Of a DNA stretch of 64,000 bases, positions 17,908 to 27,343 are shown in pieces. The translations under genes were made by a program, and so were the position numbers. How positions within the stretch are numbered: position 1 is the stretch's first letter; each line of letters opens with the position of its first letter. The notes under the pieces are model-generated. The model had not been told where the DNA came from and made no database searches. It saw only the letters and a program-made list of their open reading frames with translations. The stretch is from Planctomycetota bacterium (GTDB lineage: Bacteria; Planctomycetota; UBA1135; GCA-002686595): assembly GCA_012959525.1 (NCBI GenBank), contig DUDB01000047.1:113726-177725 (forward strand), written 5' to 3'.

Positions 17908-18600
17908 TCAATCAGATCCCGGGGCGGAGCCGATCTGAAAATGGTCCAGAAAGGCAATCACCTCTGCTGCGGTCAACTCGTCAATGTTTACGCCGCTGAC
18001 TAGCAGCACAAGCATGGCATCGGGATCGGGACTGGGCAACTCAACAACGACGGTTGGCCCATCCCCTCCACGGCCCCCCAGATATCCGCCCGGAGGGATC
18101 GGGCTCGAGTTGGGATCTTCGAGGAAACCCACCCCCAGGGATTGGCCCTGCACCTCCAGATGGGACAGGGGCTCCTCGGAGTCGGCAGCCTCCCAAGGCT
18201 CCGAGACCGCGAGGAACGACCCCTCCTCTGCAGGTAGCCGCATCAGGATCCAAGCCCGGGCATCATCCTGAACACGGTCCACATCCGTCAGGTCAGGTGC
18301 GCCAGGATCGGAGTCCAGTAGAAGGTAGAACTCGAAGTCGAACAAATCTAACTGCAAGCCGAAAACCAAAGTCAGATCATCGGGACGCTCGGCGAAGGGC
18401 AGGACCCCCTCCAGTTGCGCCCACTGAAGTTCCCTGTCGGTACTGCTGCTCACCTTCTGGTAACCCATGCCCGCGATGACGGCTAGGACGATCAGGGGCA
18501 TTACGCAGCCCAAGAAACAGCACGCGACCTTGGGCAACTGACTCTTTTTCTTCAGCTCAGAGATGTCCCCCCACTCACGCCCACCCTTGTCGTCGTTCAT
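17908..18600 (-). CDS. Membrane-anchored protein of unknown function
   Basis: This 230-residue protein has a basic N-terminus, a transmembrane helix (CCFLGCVMPLIVLAVIAGMG, about residues 28-47) and an acidic extracytoplasmic domain containing LEDPNSSPIPPGGYLGG. The ATG at 18600 is chosen because it overlaps the stop of the dehydrogenase gene as ATGA; an ATG three codons earlier is also possible. The overlap and the 3-nt gap to the next gene place both small membrane proteins in the same operon. No family is recognised. Confidence 0.7.
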   Translation of the reverse strand: MNDDKGGREWGDISELKKKSQLPKVACCFLGCVMPLIVLAVIAGMGYQKVSSSTDRELQWAQLEGVLPFAERPDDLTLVFGLQLDLFDFEFYLLLDSDPGAPDLTDVDRVQDDARAWILMRLPAEEGSFLAVSEPWEAADSEEPLSHLEVQGQSLGVGFLEDPNSSPIPPGGYLGGRGGDGPTVVVELPSPDPDAMLVLLVSGVNIDELTAAEVIAFLDHFQIGSAPGSD

Positions 18601-19460
18601 TTCTCCCATGCGTAGAACCCCTCACCGGACTTCTGGCCCAACTTGCCCGCCGCCACCATCTCCCTGAGGAGCGCGGGGGGAGTAAAGCGATCGCCGAGCG
18701 TCGAAGCCAGGTACTCGGCAATGGACAGTCGCACGTCAAGACCTACCAAATCCGTCAGACGCAGGGGGCCCATGGGGAATCCGTAGCCCAAGGTCATGGC
18801 CTTGTCGATGTCCTCAGCTGAGGCGACGCCGCTCTCCACCATACGGATGGCCTCCATGCCGATGGCAATACCCAAACGTGATGATGCGAAGCCCGGCGTA
18901 TCCGCCACGTCGATGGGCTCTTTGCCCATGCGCCGAGCCAGATCCATGGCGCACGTCACGGCCTCGTCGCTCGATGCGCCCGTGCGCACCACCTCGACCA
19001 ACTTCATAATGTGTACGGGATTGAAGAAGTGCATGCCCACAACACGTTCGGGCCTGGAGCAGACCTGCCCAATCTCTGTGATGGAGAGAGACGAGGTGTT
19101 GGTGGCCAAGAGGGCATCCGGTGCACTGAGTTCGGATAGGTCCGAGAAAATCGACTGCTTGAGATCCATGCGTTCGGGAGCCGCCTCGATGACGACCTGG
19201 GCGCCCTCTACCGCAACGGAAAGCTCACTCGCACCGGTAAGAGCAGCCAGAGCCTGAGCACGCGCTTCCTCATTGACCTTTCCCCGAGCCACCCCCTTGT
19301 CCAGATTGGCTTGAATTTTGGCCAATCCCGCGTCAACCGCATCGGGTGCCACGTCGAACAGGCGTGATTCGATCCCGGCCATGGCAAGTACCTGAGCGAT
19401 GCCGTGGCCCATTGTGCCCGCGCCGAGAACGGCGGCGATCTTGATGTCGGATGCTTGCAT
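18597..19460 (-). CDS. 3-hydroxyacyl-CoA (3-hydroxybutyryl-CoA) dehydrogenase
   Basis: A 287-residue NAD-dependent dehydrogenase of the HBD/FadB type, oxidising (S)-3-hydroxyacyl-CoA to 3-ketoacyl-CoA. The Rossmann motif is VLGAGTMGHGIAQV, the signature HFFNPVHIMKLVEVV contains the catalytic His, TNTSSLSI follows the NAD site, and DTPGFASSRLGIA opens the C-terminal helical domain. Length fits single-domain enzymes. ATG 19460 is preferred because the upstream in-frame region is not protein-like, although the bases before it read CCTCC rather than a ribosome binding site. It follows the MDR oxidoreductase gene by 23 nt and overlaps the next gene. Confidence 0.93.
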   Translation of the reverse strand: MQASDIKIAAVLGAGTMGHGIAQVLAMAGIESRLFDVAPDAVDAGLAKIQANLDKGVARGKVNEEARAQALAALTGASELSVAVEGAQVVIEAAPERMDLKQSIFSDLSELSAPDALLATNTSSLSITEIGQVCSRPERVVGMHFFNPVHIMKLVEVVRTGASSDEAVTCAMDLARRMGKEPIDVADTPGFASSRLGIAIGMEAIRMVESGVASAEDIDKAMTLGYGFPMGPLRLTDLVGLDVRLSIAEYLASTLGDRFTPPALLREMVAAGKLGQKSGEGFYAWEK

Positions 19461-19483
19461 GAAACGGAGGGGAGCTAGGGCCT

Positions 19484-20539
19484 TCAGGATCCTGGAACGA
19501 GAACGATTTTTCCGAGCACTTTCTTTTCCTCGAGCAAGCGGTGGGCCTGGGCCACCTCGCTGAGAGGCATCACGCGATCTACAACCGGAGAGAAAATTCC
19601 CTCGGCGATGTTCTGGACGATCTTGGGCAGGGCACTGCGAGGCCCCATGGTGGATCCGAGCACGGACTGATTCTTGATGAACAGGTGCCGCAGAACCATC
19701 TCCACTTTCGCACCAGCCGTAGAACCGCAGGTCACAAGCCGCCCCTTGCGCGCCAGGCAACGCATGGATCCCGACCAGGTCGCAGCCCCTACGTGTTCCA
19801 CCACCAAATCCGCCCCCTTGCCCCCGGTCCATTGGTGGATCTGCTTGGGCCACTGTGGGTCGTAGTGGTCCACGACCTTTGTCGCCCCCAACTCCGTGGC
19901 CAAGGCAGCCTTCTCAGCGCTCCCAGCGGTCGCCATCACTTCGGCACCCGCGGCACGAGCCACCTGGATCGCCGCAGAACCCACACCCGAGGATCCGGCC
20001 AGAACCAACACCCGCTCCCCTGCTTTGACTTGCCCGCGAAAATGGACCAAGCCCCAGGCCGTCAGAAAGACCAGCGGGGCCGATGCCACCGCCTGCACGT
20101 CAATACCATCGGGGAGGGGATACATGTGGGTCGCCGGAAGGACGGCGTATTCGGCATCGAAGCCGTCGCAATGCTCACCGCGGATACCGTAGTCGTCTTC
20201 CAGATGATCGAGCTCGTCGGGATCGACGCCCGGCCTGGCCGCTGCGGGGGCGCCCAATCTGTAGCCGGGCTCTAGAAGCACGGATCGGCCAACCTCCAGA
20301 GCGGGGGCGTCAACACCCTCTCCGCAAGCCACCACCTCCCCTGCACCATCGCAGCCGGGAATTCGTGGCAAGGGAATGTCAAGACCGGGCATGCCCCGGC
20401 GAACCCATAAGTCGAGGTGGTTGATCGACACACCGAGCACCCGCACCAAAACCTCCCCCGGACCGGGCTCGGGGCGTGGAATGTCCACAACCTGAAGGAC
20501 GCTCGGGTCTCCGTGCTGTGCGACGTGGATGGCTTGCAT
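19484..20539 (-). CDS. Zinc-type alcohol dehydrogenase / MDR oxidoreductase
   Basis: The 351-residue protein belongs to the medium-chain dehydrogenase/reductase superfamily. It has the GroES-like start (GPGEVLVRVLGVSINHLDLW), a GCDGAGEVVACGEGV core and a nucleotide-binding AGSSGVGSAAIQVARAAG. The stretch where zinc forms carry the four structural cysteines reads GYRLGAPAAARPGVDPDE and has none, so the structural zinc is absent, while nearby spacing still resembles the zinc-containing subgroup. It likely reduces an enoyl or quinone substrate with NAD(P)H. It lies between crotonase and 3-hydroxyacyl-CoA dehydrogenase genes with gaps of 11 and 23 nt. Confidence 0.88.
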   Translation of the reverse strand: MQAIHVAQHGDPSVLQVVDIPRPEPGPGEVLVRVLGVSINHLDLWVRRGMPGLDIPLPRIPGCDGAGEVVACGEGVDAPALEVGRSVLLEPGYRLGAPAAARPGVDPDELDHLEDDYGIRGEHCDGFDAEYAVLPATHMYPLPDGIDVQAVASAPLVFLTAWGLVHFRGQVKAGERVLVLAGSSGVGSAAIQVARAAGAEVMATAGSAEKAALATELGATKVVDHYDPQWPKQIHQWTGGKGADLVVEHVGAATWSGSMRCLARKGRLVTCGSTAGAKVEMVLRHLFIKNQSVLGSTMGPRSALPKIVQNIAEGIFSPVVDRVMPLSEVAQAHRLLEEKKVLGKIVLVPGS

Positions 20540-20550
20540 GGTTAAGAGAT

Positions 20551-21384
20551 CTACTGACCGGTGAAGTGGGGAGAGCGCTTGCCCTTGAATGCGTCAATCC
20601 CCTCGGATGCGTCGCCGCCCAGGAACAAGCGCTGCTGCAGCTCGCGCTCCAAAGCGAGACCCGATTCCAAGGGCAGGTCAGCGCCACTCTGAACAGCGCG
20701 CTTGATGAGGCCGATAGCACCGGATGCCGCCTCAGGAGGAGTAAACGTCTTGGCCCAATCGAGCACGGCCTCCATGAACTGCGCCTCGCCTTCGGCCTCT
20801 ATCTGGCGATTGATCAAACCGAGCGCCTCGGCCTCGTCGTAGTCAAAGGTGCTGCCTTCCGCCATCAGGCCGATGGCTCGAGAGGATCCCAGGAGGCGCG
20901 CCAGACGCTGCGTGCCTCCGGTTCCGGGAAGGACACCGAGCTTGACCTCTGGCAGACCACACTTGCCGGAGCCCCTGCGTGCCACGCGCAGGTCCGCGGC
21001 CAGAGCCACCTCCAGTCCTCCGCCAACGCAGTGCCCGCCGAGGGCAGCGATCACCAGCTTGGGCGTGTGCTCCAGGCGCAAGAGCGTCTCGTTGGCGTGC
21101 AGGCAGAAGGCGTACTTGAAGCTGGGGGTGATCTCTCCCAGCATCCCGATGTCCGCACCCGCACAGAAGAATTTCTCCCCTTCACCCGCCAGCACGATAA
21201 CCGCCACATCGTCATCGAACCGCGCCCGCAGGATGGCCTGGTCGAGGTCCAACATCATCTCGTGGCTGTAGCCGTTGGCCGGTGCATTGCACAGCGTTAT
21301 CTGTGCCAGACCACCGCCCGAGGCGTAGGTCACCAGGCCATTGGCCTGGGGTTCAGGTTTCGACAGGGGGGGGCGGGCATCCAT
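20551..21384 (-). CDS. Enoyl-CoA hydratase/isomerase (crotonase family)
   Basis: A 277-residue crotonase-fold enzyme, probably hydrating trans-2-enoyl-CoA. The oxyanion-hole segments FFCAGADIGML and GGHCVGGGLEVALAADLR are present. The catalytic Glu positions are likely in GGGLEVA and LPEVKLGVLPGTGG, the latter followed by TQRLARLLG. ATG 21384 is chosen because GAGGA lies a few bases upstream; another ATG 19 codons earlier is less likely. It is the first gene of a minus-strand run continuing through the MDR enzyme and the dehydrogenase, which together suggest beta-oxidation of short acyl-CoAs. Confidence 0.92.
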   Translation of the reverse strand: MDARPPLSKPEPQANGLVTYASGGGLAQITLCNAPANGYSHEMMLDLDQAILRARFDDDVAVIVLAGEGEKFFCAGADIGMLGEITPSFKYAFCLHANETLLRLEHTPKLVIAALGGHCVGGGLEVALAADLRVARRGSGKCGLPEVKLGVLPGTGGTQRLARLLGSSRAIGLMAEGSTFDYDEAEALGLINRQIEAEGEAQFMEAVLDWAKTFTPPEAASGAIGLIKRAVQSGADLPLESGLALERELQQRLFLGGDASEGIDAFKGKRSPHFTGQ

Positions 21385-21525
21385 GGGTGGGTCCTCGTCG
21401 GGCTCCGGGCCGGTAGCTTGGGGGCAAGCGCTCTGCATCAAGCGCCTGTTGCTCGGCGGAGAGCCTAACCCATCCTCACCCGCTCCCCCATCCCCGGCAG
21501 CCTTCCCGCTGGGTCCTTTCGAGGG

Positions 21526-23085
21526 CTACTCGGTCAGTACAAAGCGCGAGGCCATGGGCGGCGTCACGGGCTCGTTCCCGAACGCAGTCTCCAGCAGATC
21601 CCGAAGCAGTATGGGATTCACCTGCCGACCTGTCCCCTCGGTAAAAGTGCCGTAGTCATCCCCACCGGCGGCGAGGAAGGAGTTGGTCACCACGCGGTAG
21701 GTCTCAATCGCGACGAGAGCCTCATCGCCCACCACCACCTTCCCAAGCTTGGGCCTCTCGTCCCCGGGAAGCAGGTATAAGGTCACACCACTGACCTCGA
21801 GGCCCGAGTGCCCTTGACCCTCCACCGACCGTCTCAGGAGTTTTTCCAGCTGCGCACCCGTCAGGTCCATGCTGACCACGTGATTCTCAAACGGCAGGAC
21901 CCGGAACAAGTCTCGGCGCGTCACCTCGCCCGCTGGCAAGTCCGCCCGCAATCCCCCTCGGTTATGCAGAGCCACGGTTGCCCCGGTGTGCTCGCGCATG
22001 ACGTCTGTCACGAGATTGCCGGAGGCAGAGGATGTGTAGGGGTCGAGGCCGCGCATGAGCGGATCACTCAGGGAGCCGACCACGACCCCCATGCGGCGCT
22101 CGCTGGCTAGCACCAGCTTCTTGCACGCCGCCTCAAGGGCGGTATTGCGATCTGCGTCCTCGGGATCGGTCAGCAGCTTGATCAGGCGGGACTGGGCGCG
22201 CACCACAGCGTGGGACTCCGGATCCAACCAGAGGTCCACGCGCCCTAGCGTCGTTGCTTTGGCACCGGTTTGAACGATCAGAGTCTGGCCCTCGATTACT
22301 CCCGCTTCCAGCCGAGTGTGGCTGTGCCCGCCGACGATTAAGGCTAGGTCGGGATGGGCCCGGGCCAAGGCGCGGTCACCCTCCACGCCCAGGTGGGTCA
22401 TAGGAATCACTAGCGCCCCGGCTGGCTCAGCCTCCTTGCGCACGCGGGCCAGAGCGCTTGCCGGGGACTGCCAGGTGAGGTCCCGGGTGGACGCGTGGGT
22501 CATCTCCGGGGTGTGCTTGGTGAGCAGACCCACCAGCAAGATTGGAATGCCCGCCTTCTGCACCAGCTTGTGCGAACGGACCCCGGGAAGGTACTCGCCA
22601 TCCGGCATGAGTGCGTTGGCAAGAAGAGCCGGGGGCCGCAGCGCCTTGAGGTGCCCGAGGAACACGTCCACACCATGGTCGAATTCGTGGTTGCCCACAG
22701 CCATGGCGTCGTAGCCCATGCGCAGCATCACGGCCGCTGCCTGGCGCCCATGCTCCAGCCGCCCTTCGGGTGTGCCCTGGGTCCAATCTCCCCCATCCAA
22801 GAGGAGCACCTCCGCACCAGCCTCCTGAGCCTCGCGGCGCTCTCGGCGAATGGCAGCCGCCAGCCGTACCAGACCGCCAGCGCGCGGTGGATCGGGATCA
22901 TCCAACCAGGTGGCGGGTCGCGGCAGCACCTGGCCATGGACGTCGTTGGTGTGCAAGACCACCAGGTGGACCCACTCGGAGTCTTGGCTCGGGCTGGCCG
23001 ACAGGACACCAGCCAGGGCGAGAACGGCGGTCCCCAGCAGGCACAGGGCGGGACGCCTTTGGACAGATTGAAGGGCAACGAACAT
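21526..23085 (-). CDS. Exported 5'-nucleotidase/2',3'-cyclic phosphodiesterase (UshA family)
   Basis: This 519-residue secreted metallophosphoesterase hydrolyses extracellular nucleotides. A signal peptide (LCLLGTAVLALAGVLSA) is followed by the metal motifs HTNDVHG (45-51), LDGGDW, GNHEFDHGV and GGHSHT. The C-terminal substrate-recognition domain contains NRGGLRADLPAGEV and TNSFLAAGGDDYGTF, where the aromatic residues stack on the base. Length is typical. The start codon directly abuts a 12-bp hairpin (see separate entry), and no ribosome binding site is visible. Confidence 0.93.
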   Translation of the reverse strand: MFVALQSVQRRPALCLLGTAVLALAGVLSASPSQDSEWVHLVVLHTNDVHGQVLPRPATWLDDPDPPRAGGLVRLAAAIRRERREAQEAGAEVLLLDGGDWTQGTPEGRLEHGRQAAAVMLRMGYDAMAVGNHEFDHGVDVFLGHLKALRPPALLANALMPDGEYLPGVRSHKLVQKAGIPILLVGLLTKHTPEMTHASTRDLTWQSPASALARVRKEAEPAGALVIPMTHLGVEGDRALARAHPDLALIVGGHSHTRLEAGVIEGQTLIVQTGAKATTLGRVDLWLDPESHAVVRAQSRLIKLLTDPEDADRNTALEAACKKLVLASERRMGVVVGSLSDPLMRGLDPYTSSASGNLVTDVMREHTGATVALHNRGGLRADLPAGEVTRRDLFRVLPFENHVVSMDLTGAQLEKLLRRSVEGQGHSGLEVSGVTLYLLPGDERPKLGKVVVGDEALVAIETYRVVTNSFLAAGGDDYGTFTEGTGRQVNPILLRDLLETAFGNEPVTPPMASRFVLTE

Positions 23086-23113
23086 GGGGGGAGCACCGGG
23101 ATGCTCCCCCCAT
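23084..23113 (-). terminator. Strong hairpin abutting the 5'-nucleotidase start codon
   Basis: ATGGGGGGAGCA pairs perfectly with TGCTCCCCCCAT (12 bp) around a 6-nt loop. It lies 62 nt after the stop of the gene at 23176-24627 and reaches into the ATG at 23085. It may end the upstream transcript or hide the start codon of the nucleotidase; there is no clear T tract, so the terminator reading is uncertain. Confidence 0.45.
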
Positions 23114-23175
23114 CTTGCCCGGACTCGGCCGACGACGAAACAGCCCTCAGGCTGCGTCGCTCACCTTTTCAGCTC

Positions 23176-24627
23176 TCAGCGAGCCTTGGGCAGCCACTCG
23201 ATGAACTCGGCCTCCAGGTTATCGAGCTTGGGATTCACGCCACTCAGGGGCATCCCATAGAGTTCGCTGAAGATCTGCTCGAGGCCCTCGGGATCGTTGT
23301 TGAGAGCCATGTCGCGCAGGAGACAGGCGAAGGCGTCGCTGGACTTGGAGGCTGAACGCATGCCCTTGATGCGAAGCCAGTGCATGAAGCATGAGCGGTA
23401 GGAGCGCAGGAACTCCAACTGATCGCCGAAGAACTGCTGATCCACGGGGGCTCCCGAAGCTGCGGCACCCAAGAAGGGGCCACGCACCTCAAGCCGTTCA
23501 CGCTCACTGTCGTTGAGCAGAAGGAACACCCCTCCGAAAGGATCCGAGCCGCGGCGGCGCTTGGGCTGCTGGAGAGAGCGCTTGAGTGCGCCGGTAAAGT
23601 GATCGGCACCATGGCGGTCACGCCACCGGCTATCGGCCAGGTTGGGAGGCAGGATGCCGCCAGAAGGGTTGCCGCCAGGCACGAACAGCTCGCGGGCGGA
23701 GGTCCGACGGGCTCGCAGGTCACCATCGACCCGCGTGTTGCACTCACCGAACATGTCAATCACCAGATTGACGGCCAGGGAGCCCGCCAAGGAGGGCGGA
23801 ACGCTCTCGCCGTAGTAGTTGGCGAACATGGAGTTGGCCGCGAGCTGCACGATCTGCTGCTCCATGCCGGTCTCGGAGCGGTAGTCCATGCTCATTCCCG
23901 AGCTGTAGTCGCTGGGGCCCCTACCGGTTGCGGCGAAACGTGTGGAGAGGATCTTCACGTTGTCGATGTAGGTGTGCGTCCAATCGACCGCGCTGGCCTG
24001 CCAGAACGTGCCCTGGTGCGCCGGGTACAGCCAGCCGCCGAAGGCGAGAAAGCGGCAGAAGTCACCACGGTCAGGAAGCAAGACGATGGGTTCCCGCTGG
24101 CCGTCTTCGCGCTGAAGCCCGAGGGAATCACAGCGTTCCATCGATGCGGCGAAGCGCGCGCTCGCCTTGGTGATGGTGCTGCTGGCGCGCGTCGCGGACA
24201 GGATGTCCAATTCGCCCGCCTCGATTTTCTTGGCCATGCGAGACAGGTCCCATTTCCCCGCCCACTTGGCCAGGGTCTTGGCATCGCGCAGGGCTTCACG
24301 GCTATCCACGCTGACTGCCTCCGTCCATTCCAGCCACTCGGCCTGGGCCAGGGAGAGAGCCACGACCAGCCGCTGATAGTGATCCAGGTCACTGGCGCTG
24401 CGAACGGGGAAGTACAGATCGAACAGACCCACCGCGGTGTGCAGGTAGTTCTGCTCCAGCAGCTCGGGCAGGCTGACGGTGTCCGGGGAGGCCTCCGGTA
24501 TGTTGTGATCCACCAGGAAACGGTCCGCCAGGGCACCAAAGTCCGGACCCTGGGCCATCTGCGGCGCCGCTAAAGGGCTCGCCATAGCAATGGAACCTGC
24601 GAGAAGGAATGCAGCGGGGTAGTGCAT
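23176..24627 (-). CDS. Secreted protein of unknown function
   Basis: The 483-residue product has a signal peptide (YPAAFLLAGSIAMASPLA). The chain is mostly helical and Arg/Leu-rich, with two longer recognisable segments, VLLPDRGDFCRFLAFGGWL and GESVPPSLAGSLAVNLVIDM. The second is followed by FGECNTRVDGDL. No zinc-peptidase HExxH is present, although the general layout (long helical start, then a globular part) recalls secreted planctomycete proteins with inactive peptidase-like cores. ATG 24627 is chosen over an upstream in-frame ATG because it gives the signal peptide. Function unknown. Confidence 0.75.
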   Translation of the reverse strand: MHYPAAFLLAGSIAMASPLAAPQMAQGPDFGALADRFLVDHNIPEASPDTVSLPELLEQNYLHTAVGLFDLYFPVRSASDLDHYQRLVVALSLAQAEWLEWTEAVSVDSREALRDAKTLAKWAGKWDLSRMAKKIEAGELDILSATRASSTITKASARFAASMERCDSLGLQREDGQREPIVLLPDRGDFCRFLAFGGWLYPAHQGTFWQASAVDWTHTYIDNVKILSTRFAATGRGPSDYSSGMSMDYRSETGMEQQIVQLAANSMFANYYGESVPPSLAGSLAVNLVIDMFGECNTRVDGDLRARRTSARELFVPGGNPSGGILPPNLADSRWRDRHGADHFTGALKRSLQQPKRRRGSDPFGGVFLLLNDSERERLEVRGPFLGAAASGAPVDQQFFGDQLEFLRSYRSCFMHWLRIKGMRSASKSSDAFACLLRDMALNNDPEGLEQIFSELYGMPLSGVNPKLDNLEAEFIEWLPKAR

Positions 24628-24949
24628 GACAGCTAGGGGCGGCTGGGATGAGCCGCGCGGGGATGCGCTGGGGGGGGGCAGCTTGGGTTGAGGGCAGTGG
24701 AGCGGGGAGGAGTACTTCCGCTCTGCCTTAGAAGCCGACCGACGGGCTGAACCGAACGCCTTCTTCGCCCCTCTCCCCGAATTTGCTGACACGAGAGTGC
24801 ACAGTGTCCGTTATTTACGCTCCCTGTAGGATATTGCATTCTGGAGACCGGGATATTTTCTAACCCCCTTTGCGGCCCTCACCAGCGACTCCTGGATCTT
24901 GGTGCCCCTATCTATTTCCGCCTCGAAGTCAAGATACGATGGTGGGCCC
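24628..24949. other. Divergent intergenic region
   Basis: About 320 nt between divergent genes. The part near 24800-24870 is the most AT-rich (GTTATTTACGCTCCC and GGATATTTTCTAACC) and is the likely promoter zone, but no clean -35/-10 pair stands out. The first 160 nt are an open frame upstream of the secreted protein gene and not protein-like. No RNA gene or hairpin is recognised. Confidence 0.35.
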
Positions 24950-26836
24950 ATGTGCCCTCACCTGCCAACTTCCCCCGAGGAAATGCGCTCTCTCGGCTGG
25001 GAGGCGGCCGACGTCCTATTCGTGAGCGGTGACGCCTACGTGGATCACCCGTCCTTCGCGGCGGCCCTCCTGGGCAGGCGTCTGGCCGCGGAGGGCCTGC
25101 GCGTCGCCATCCTGGCCCAGCCCGATTGGCGCAGTGCGGAGCCCTGGCGCGCTATGGGTCGCCCACGGCTTTGCTGCGCCGTCAGTGCGGGAAACATGGA
25201 CTCCATGCTGAATCACTACACGGCCAGTCGCAAACGCCGCAATGAAGATGCGTATTCACCTGGTGGGCGCATCGGTCTGAGACCGGACAGAGCGACGGGT
25301 GTCTATGCCCAGCGCTGCCGCGAGGCCTTCCCGGGAATGCCAGTCATCGCCGGCGGGGTCGAGGCCTCCCTGCGGCGGGTAGCCCACTACGACTACTGGG
25401 CGGATCAGGTTCGCCCAAGCGTCTTGGTATCCAGTAAGGCAGACCTCGTGGGCTACGGCATGGGAGAGGAGTTCCTAGTCCACGCCACTCGCAGACTGCA
25501 AGCGGGAGAGAGCATTGAAGATCTGCGTGACATGCGCGGAGCAGCCTACATGCTTGGCAAGACCGAATCGCTCCCTGATCACCCCTTCACGGAGCATCGC
25601 GGCGATGGACGCACAGTGGAGCTCCCCAGTTTCGAGCAGGTTCGCGATGACTGTGAGGCCTTCGCGCGAATGACACGCCACGTGCACCTCGAAACAAACC
25701 CCAAGAACGCGCGTCGCCTGACTCAAGCCCATGGGGACCGAACGGTCGTCATCAATCCCCCACGACTCTCCCCATCCGAGGCTGAACTCGACCTCGCCTA
25801 CGATCAGCCCTTCACCCGCATTCCGCACCCCAGCTACAGCGAGCCCATCCCCGCACACACGATGATCAAGGACTCGGTCACGATCATGCGCGGCTGCTTC
25901 GGGGGCTGTACGTTTTGCTCAATCACCCTGCACCAGGGCCGCGAGATCCAAAGCCGATCCGAGGCCTCGATCCTAGCTGAAGTAGAGTCCGTGGGCAGGC
26001 ACCCCGACTTCAAGGGCACCCTCAGCGATCTGGGGGGGCCAACGGCCAACATGTATCGCATGGGATGCTCCAAGCCCGAGGTCGAGGCTGTCTGCCGACG
26101 CCTCTCTTGCATTCATCCGACGGTCTGCAAGCTGCTCGATACCGACCACGGCCCCACCAAGGAGCTGATGGCCAAGTCCCGGCAGGTAGCCGGAATCAAG
26201 CGTGTCCACGTGGCCTCCGGCGTACGCATGGACCTGGCCGGCAAGGACCCCGAATACCTCGAGGATCTGGCCCAGCACCACGTGGGCGGACACCTAAAGG
26301 TCGCCCCGGAGCACGTCTCCCCGTCGGTGCTTGAGCTCATGAAGAAGCCCGATGTGGGGTCCTTCGACGAATTTGCCGAGGCCTTCGACGCAGCCTCCAA
26401 ACGGGCCGGGAAGGAGCAGTACCTCGTCCCCTACTTCATCTCCGGACATCCGGGGTCAGGTGTTGAGGAGATGATTGAGCTGGCGGTTTTCCTCAAACAG
26501 CGAGGCTATCGCCCACGACAGGTGCAGGACTTCATTCCGGCGCCCATGGACATTGCGACGTGCATGTACCACACAGGCCTCGACCCGCTCACCATGACGC
26601 CGGTGAAGGTCGCCAAGCACCTCCGTGATCGGCGACTCCAGCGGGCACTGATGCAGTTCTTCCTGCCAGAGAACCATGACAAGGTCAGGCAGGTTCTCCG
26701 GGAATACGGGCGCGAAGACCTGATCGGTTCGGGGCCCGAGTGTCTTGTCCCCAGAGGTTCCAGTTCGGGGAAAGGGAACCCACGCACACGACGCAGTAGC
26801 CCCAAGCGTGGAAGCGACTCCAAGCGTCTGCGCTGA
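24950..26836 (+). CDS. YgiQ-type radical SAM protein
   Basis: A 628-residue member of the YgiQ family (UPF0313). The N-terminal domain begins WEAADVLFVSGDAYVDHPSF; a radical SAM domain follows with the iron-sulfur cluster motif CFGGCTFCS (Cys316, Cys320, Cys323). APEHVSPSVLELMKKP and YFISGHPGSGVEEMIELA lie further on, and the basic tail (SSGKGNPRTRRSSPKRGSDS) is typical. Family members use a 4Fe-4S cluster and S-adenosylmethionine; the reaction is not known. ATG 24950 is preferred; TTG 24899 and GTG 24902 in frame are possible. Confidence 0.92.
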   Translation: MCPHLPTSPEEMRSLGWEAADVLFVSGDAYVDHPSFAAALLGRRLAAEGLRVAILAQPDWRSAEPWRAMGRPRLCCAVSAGNMDSMLNHYTASRKRRNEDAYSPGGRIGLRPDRATGVYAQRCREAFPGMPVIAGGVEASLRRVAHYDYWADQVRPSVLVSSKADLVGYGMGEEFLVHATRRLQAGESIEDLRDMRGAAYMLGKTESLPDHPFTEHRGDGRTVELPSFEQVRDDCEAFARMTRHVHLETNPKNARRLTQAHGDRTVVINPPRLSPSEAELDLAYDQPFTRIPHPSYSEPIPAHTMIKDSVTIMRGCFGGCTFCSITLHQGREIQSRSEASILAEVESVGRHPDFKGTLSDLGGPTANMYRMGCSKPEVEAVCRRLSCIHPTVCKLLDTDHGPTKELMAKSRQVAGIKRVHVASGVRMDLAGKDPEYLEDLAQHHVGGHLKVAPEHVSPSVLELMKKPDVGSFDEFAEAFDAASKRAGKEQYLVPYFISGHPGSGVEEMIELAVFLKQRGYRPRQVQDFIPAPMDIATCMYHTGLDPLTMTPVKVAKHLRDRRLQRALMQFFLPENHDKVRQVLREYGREDLIGSGPECLVPRGSSSGKGNPRTRRSSPKRGSDSKRLR

Positions 26837-26863
26837 TCTACTCCTCAGCGACCGAGGAAGACA

Positions 26864-27202
26864 TCAACCGGTGAATGCAGCGTCGGAGAGGTGCTCGCGC
26901 TTCTCTTCCACGTCCTTCCAATCATCCGCATCGTCGAGGGGATCCTTCTGCTCGCTGATCTCAGGCCAGATAGCTGCGTACTTGACATTCAGTTCCACGT
27001 ACTCCTCCCACTTCTCGGGTACTTCCGTCTCCTCGAAGATCGCCTCGGCCGGGCACTCGGGGACACACGCACCACAGTCGATGCACTCATCGGGGTTGAT
27101 GGCAAGGAAGTTCTCGCCTTCCACGAAGCAGTCGACGGGACAGACATCCACACAGTCGGTGAACTTGCACTTCACGCAGGGCTCGGCGACGACGTAGGTC
27201 AT
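26864..27202 (-). CDS. fdxA: 7Fe-8S ferredoxin (FdxA type)
   Basis: The 112-residue protein matches Azotobacter ferredoxin I. The first half has [18 protein letters not shown], the second [17 protein letters not shown]. This cysteine spacing holds one 3Fe-4S and one 4Fe-4S cluster. The C-terminal extension ([18 protein letters not shown] onward) is the usual FdxA tail, here rich in Asp and Glu. It acts as a cytosolic electron carrier. It converges with the YgiQ gene, whose stop is 27 nt away; partner enzymes cannot be told from the neighbours. Confidence 0.95.
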   Translation of the reverse strand: MTYVVAEPCVKCKFTDCVDVCPVDCFVEGENFLAINPDECIDCGACVPECPAEAIFEETEVPEKWEEYVELNVKYAAIWPEISEQKDPLDDADDWKDVEEKREHLSDAAFTG

Positions 27203-27343
27203 GATTGGCGTGGATCAGAAGATCCTGAATGGGGGCTGGAGTTGGGAGAACGCGCTGGCGTCCGATGAGTATGGGGTGAGCATAGCGGCCAAGGCCCGCA
27301 AGGGCGAGCCCCTGAGCCGCCCGGGTGGGTGCTGAGGGTGTCC

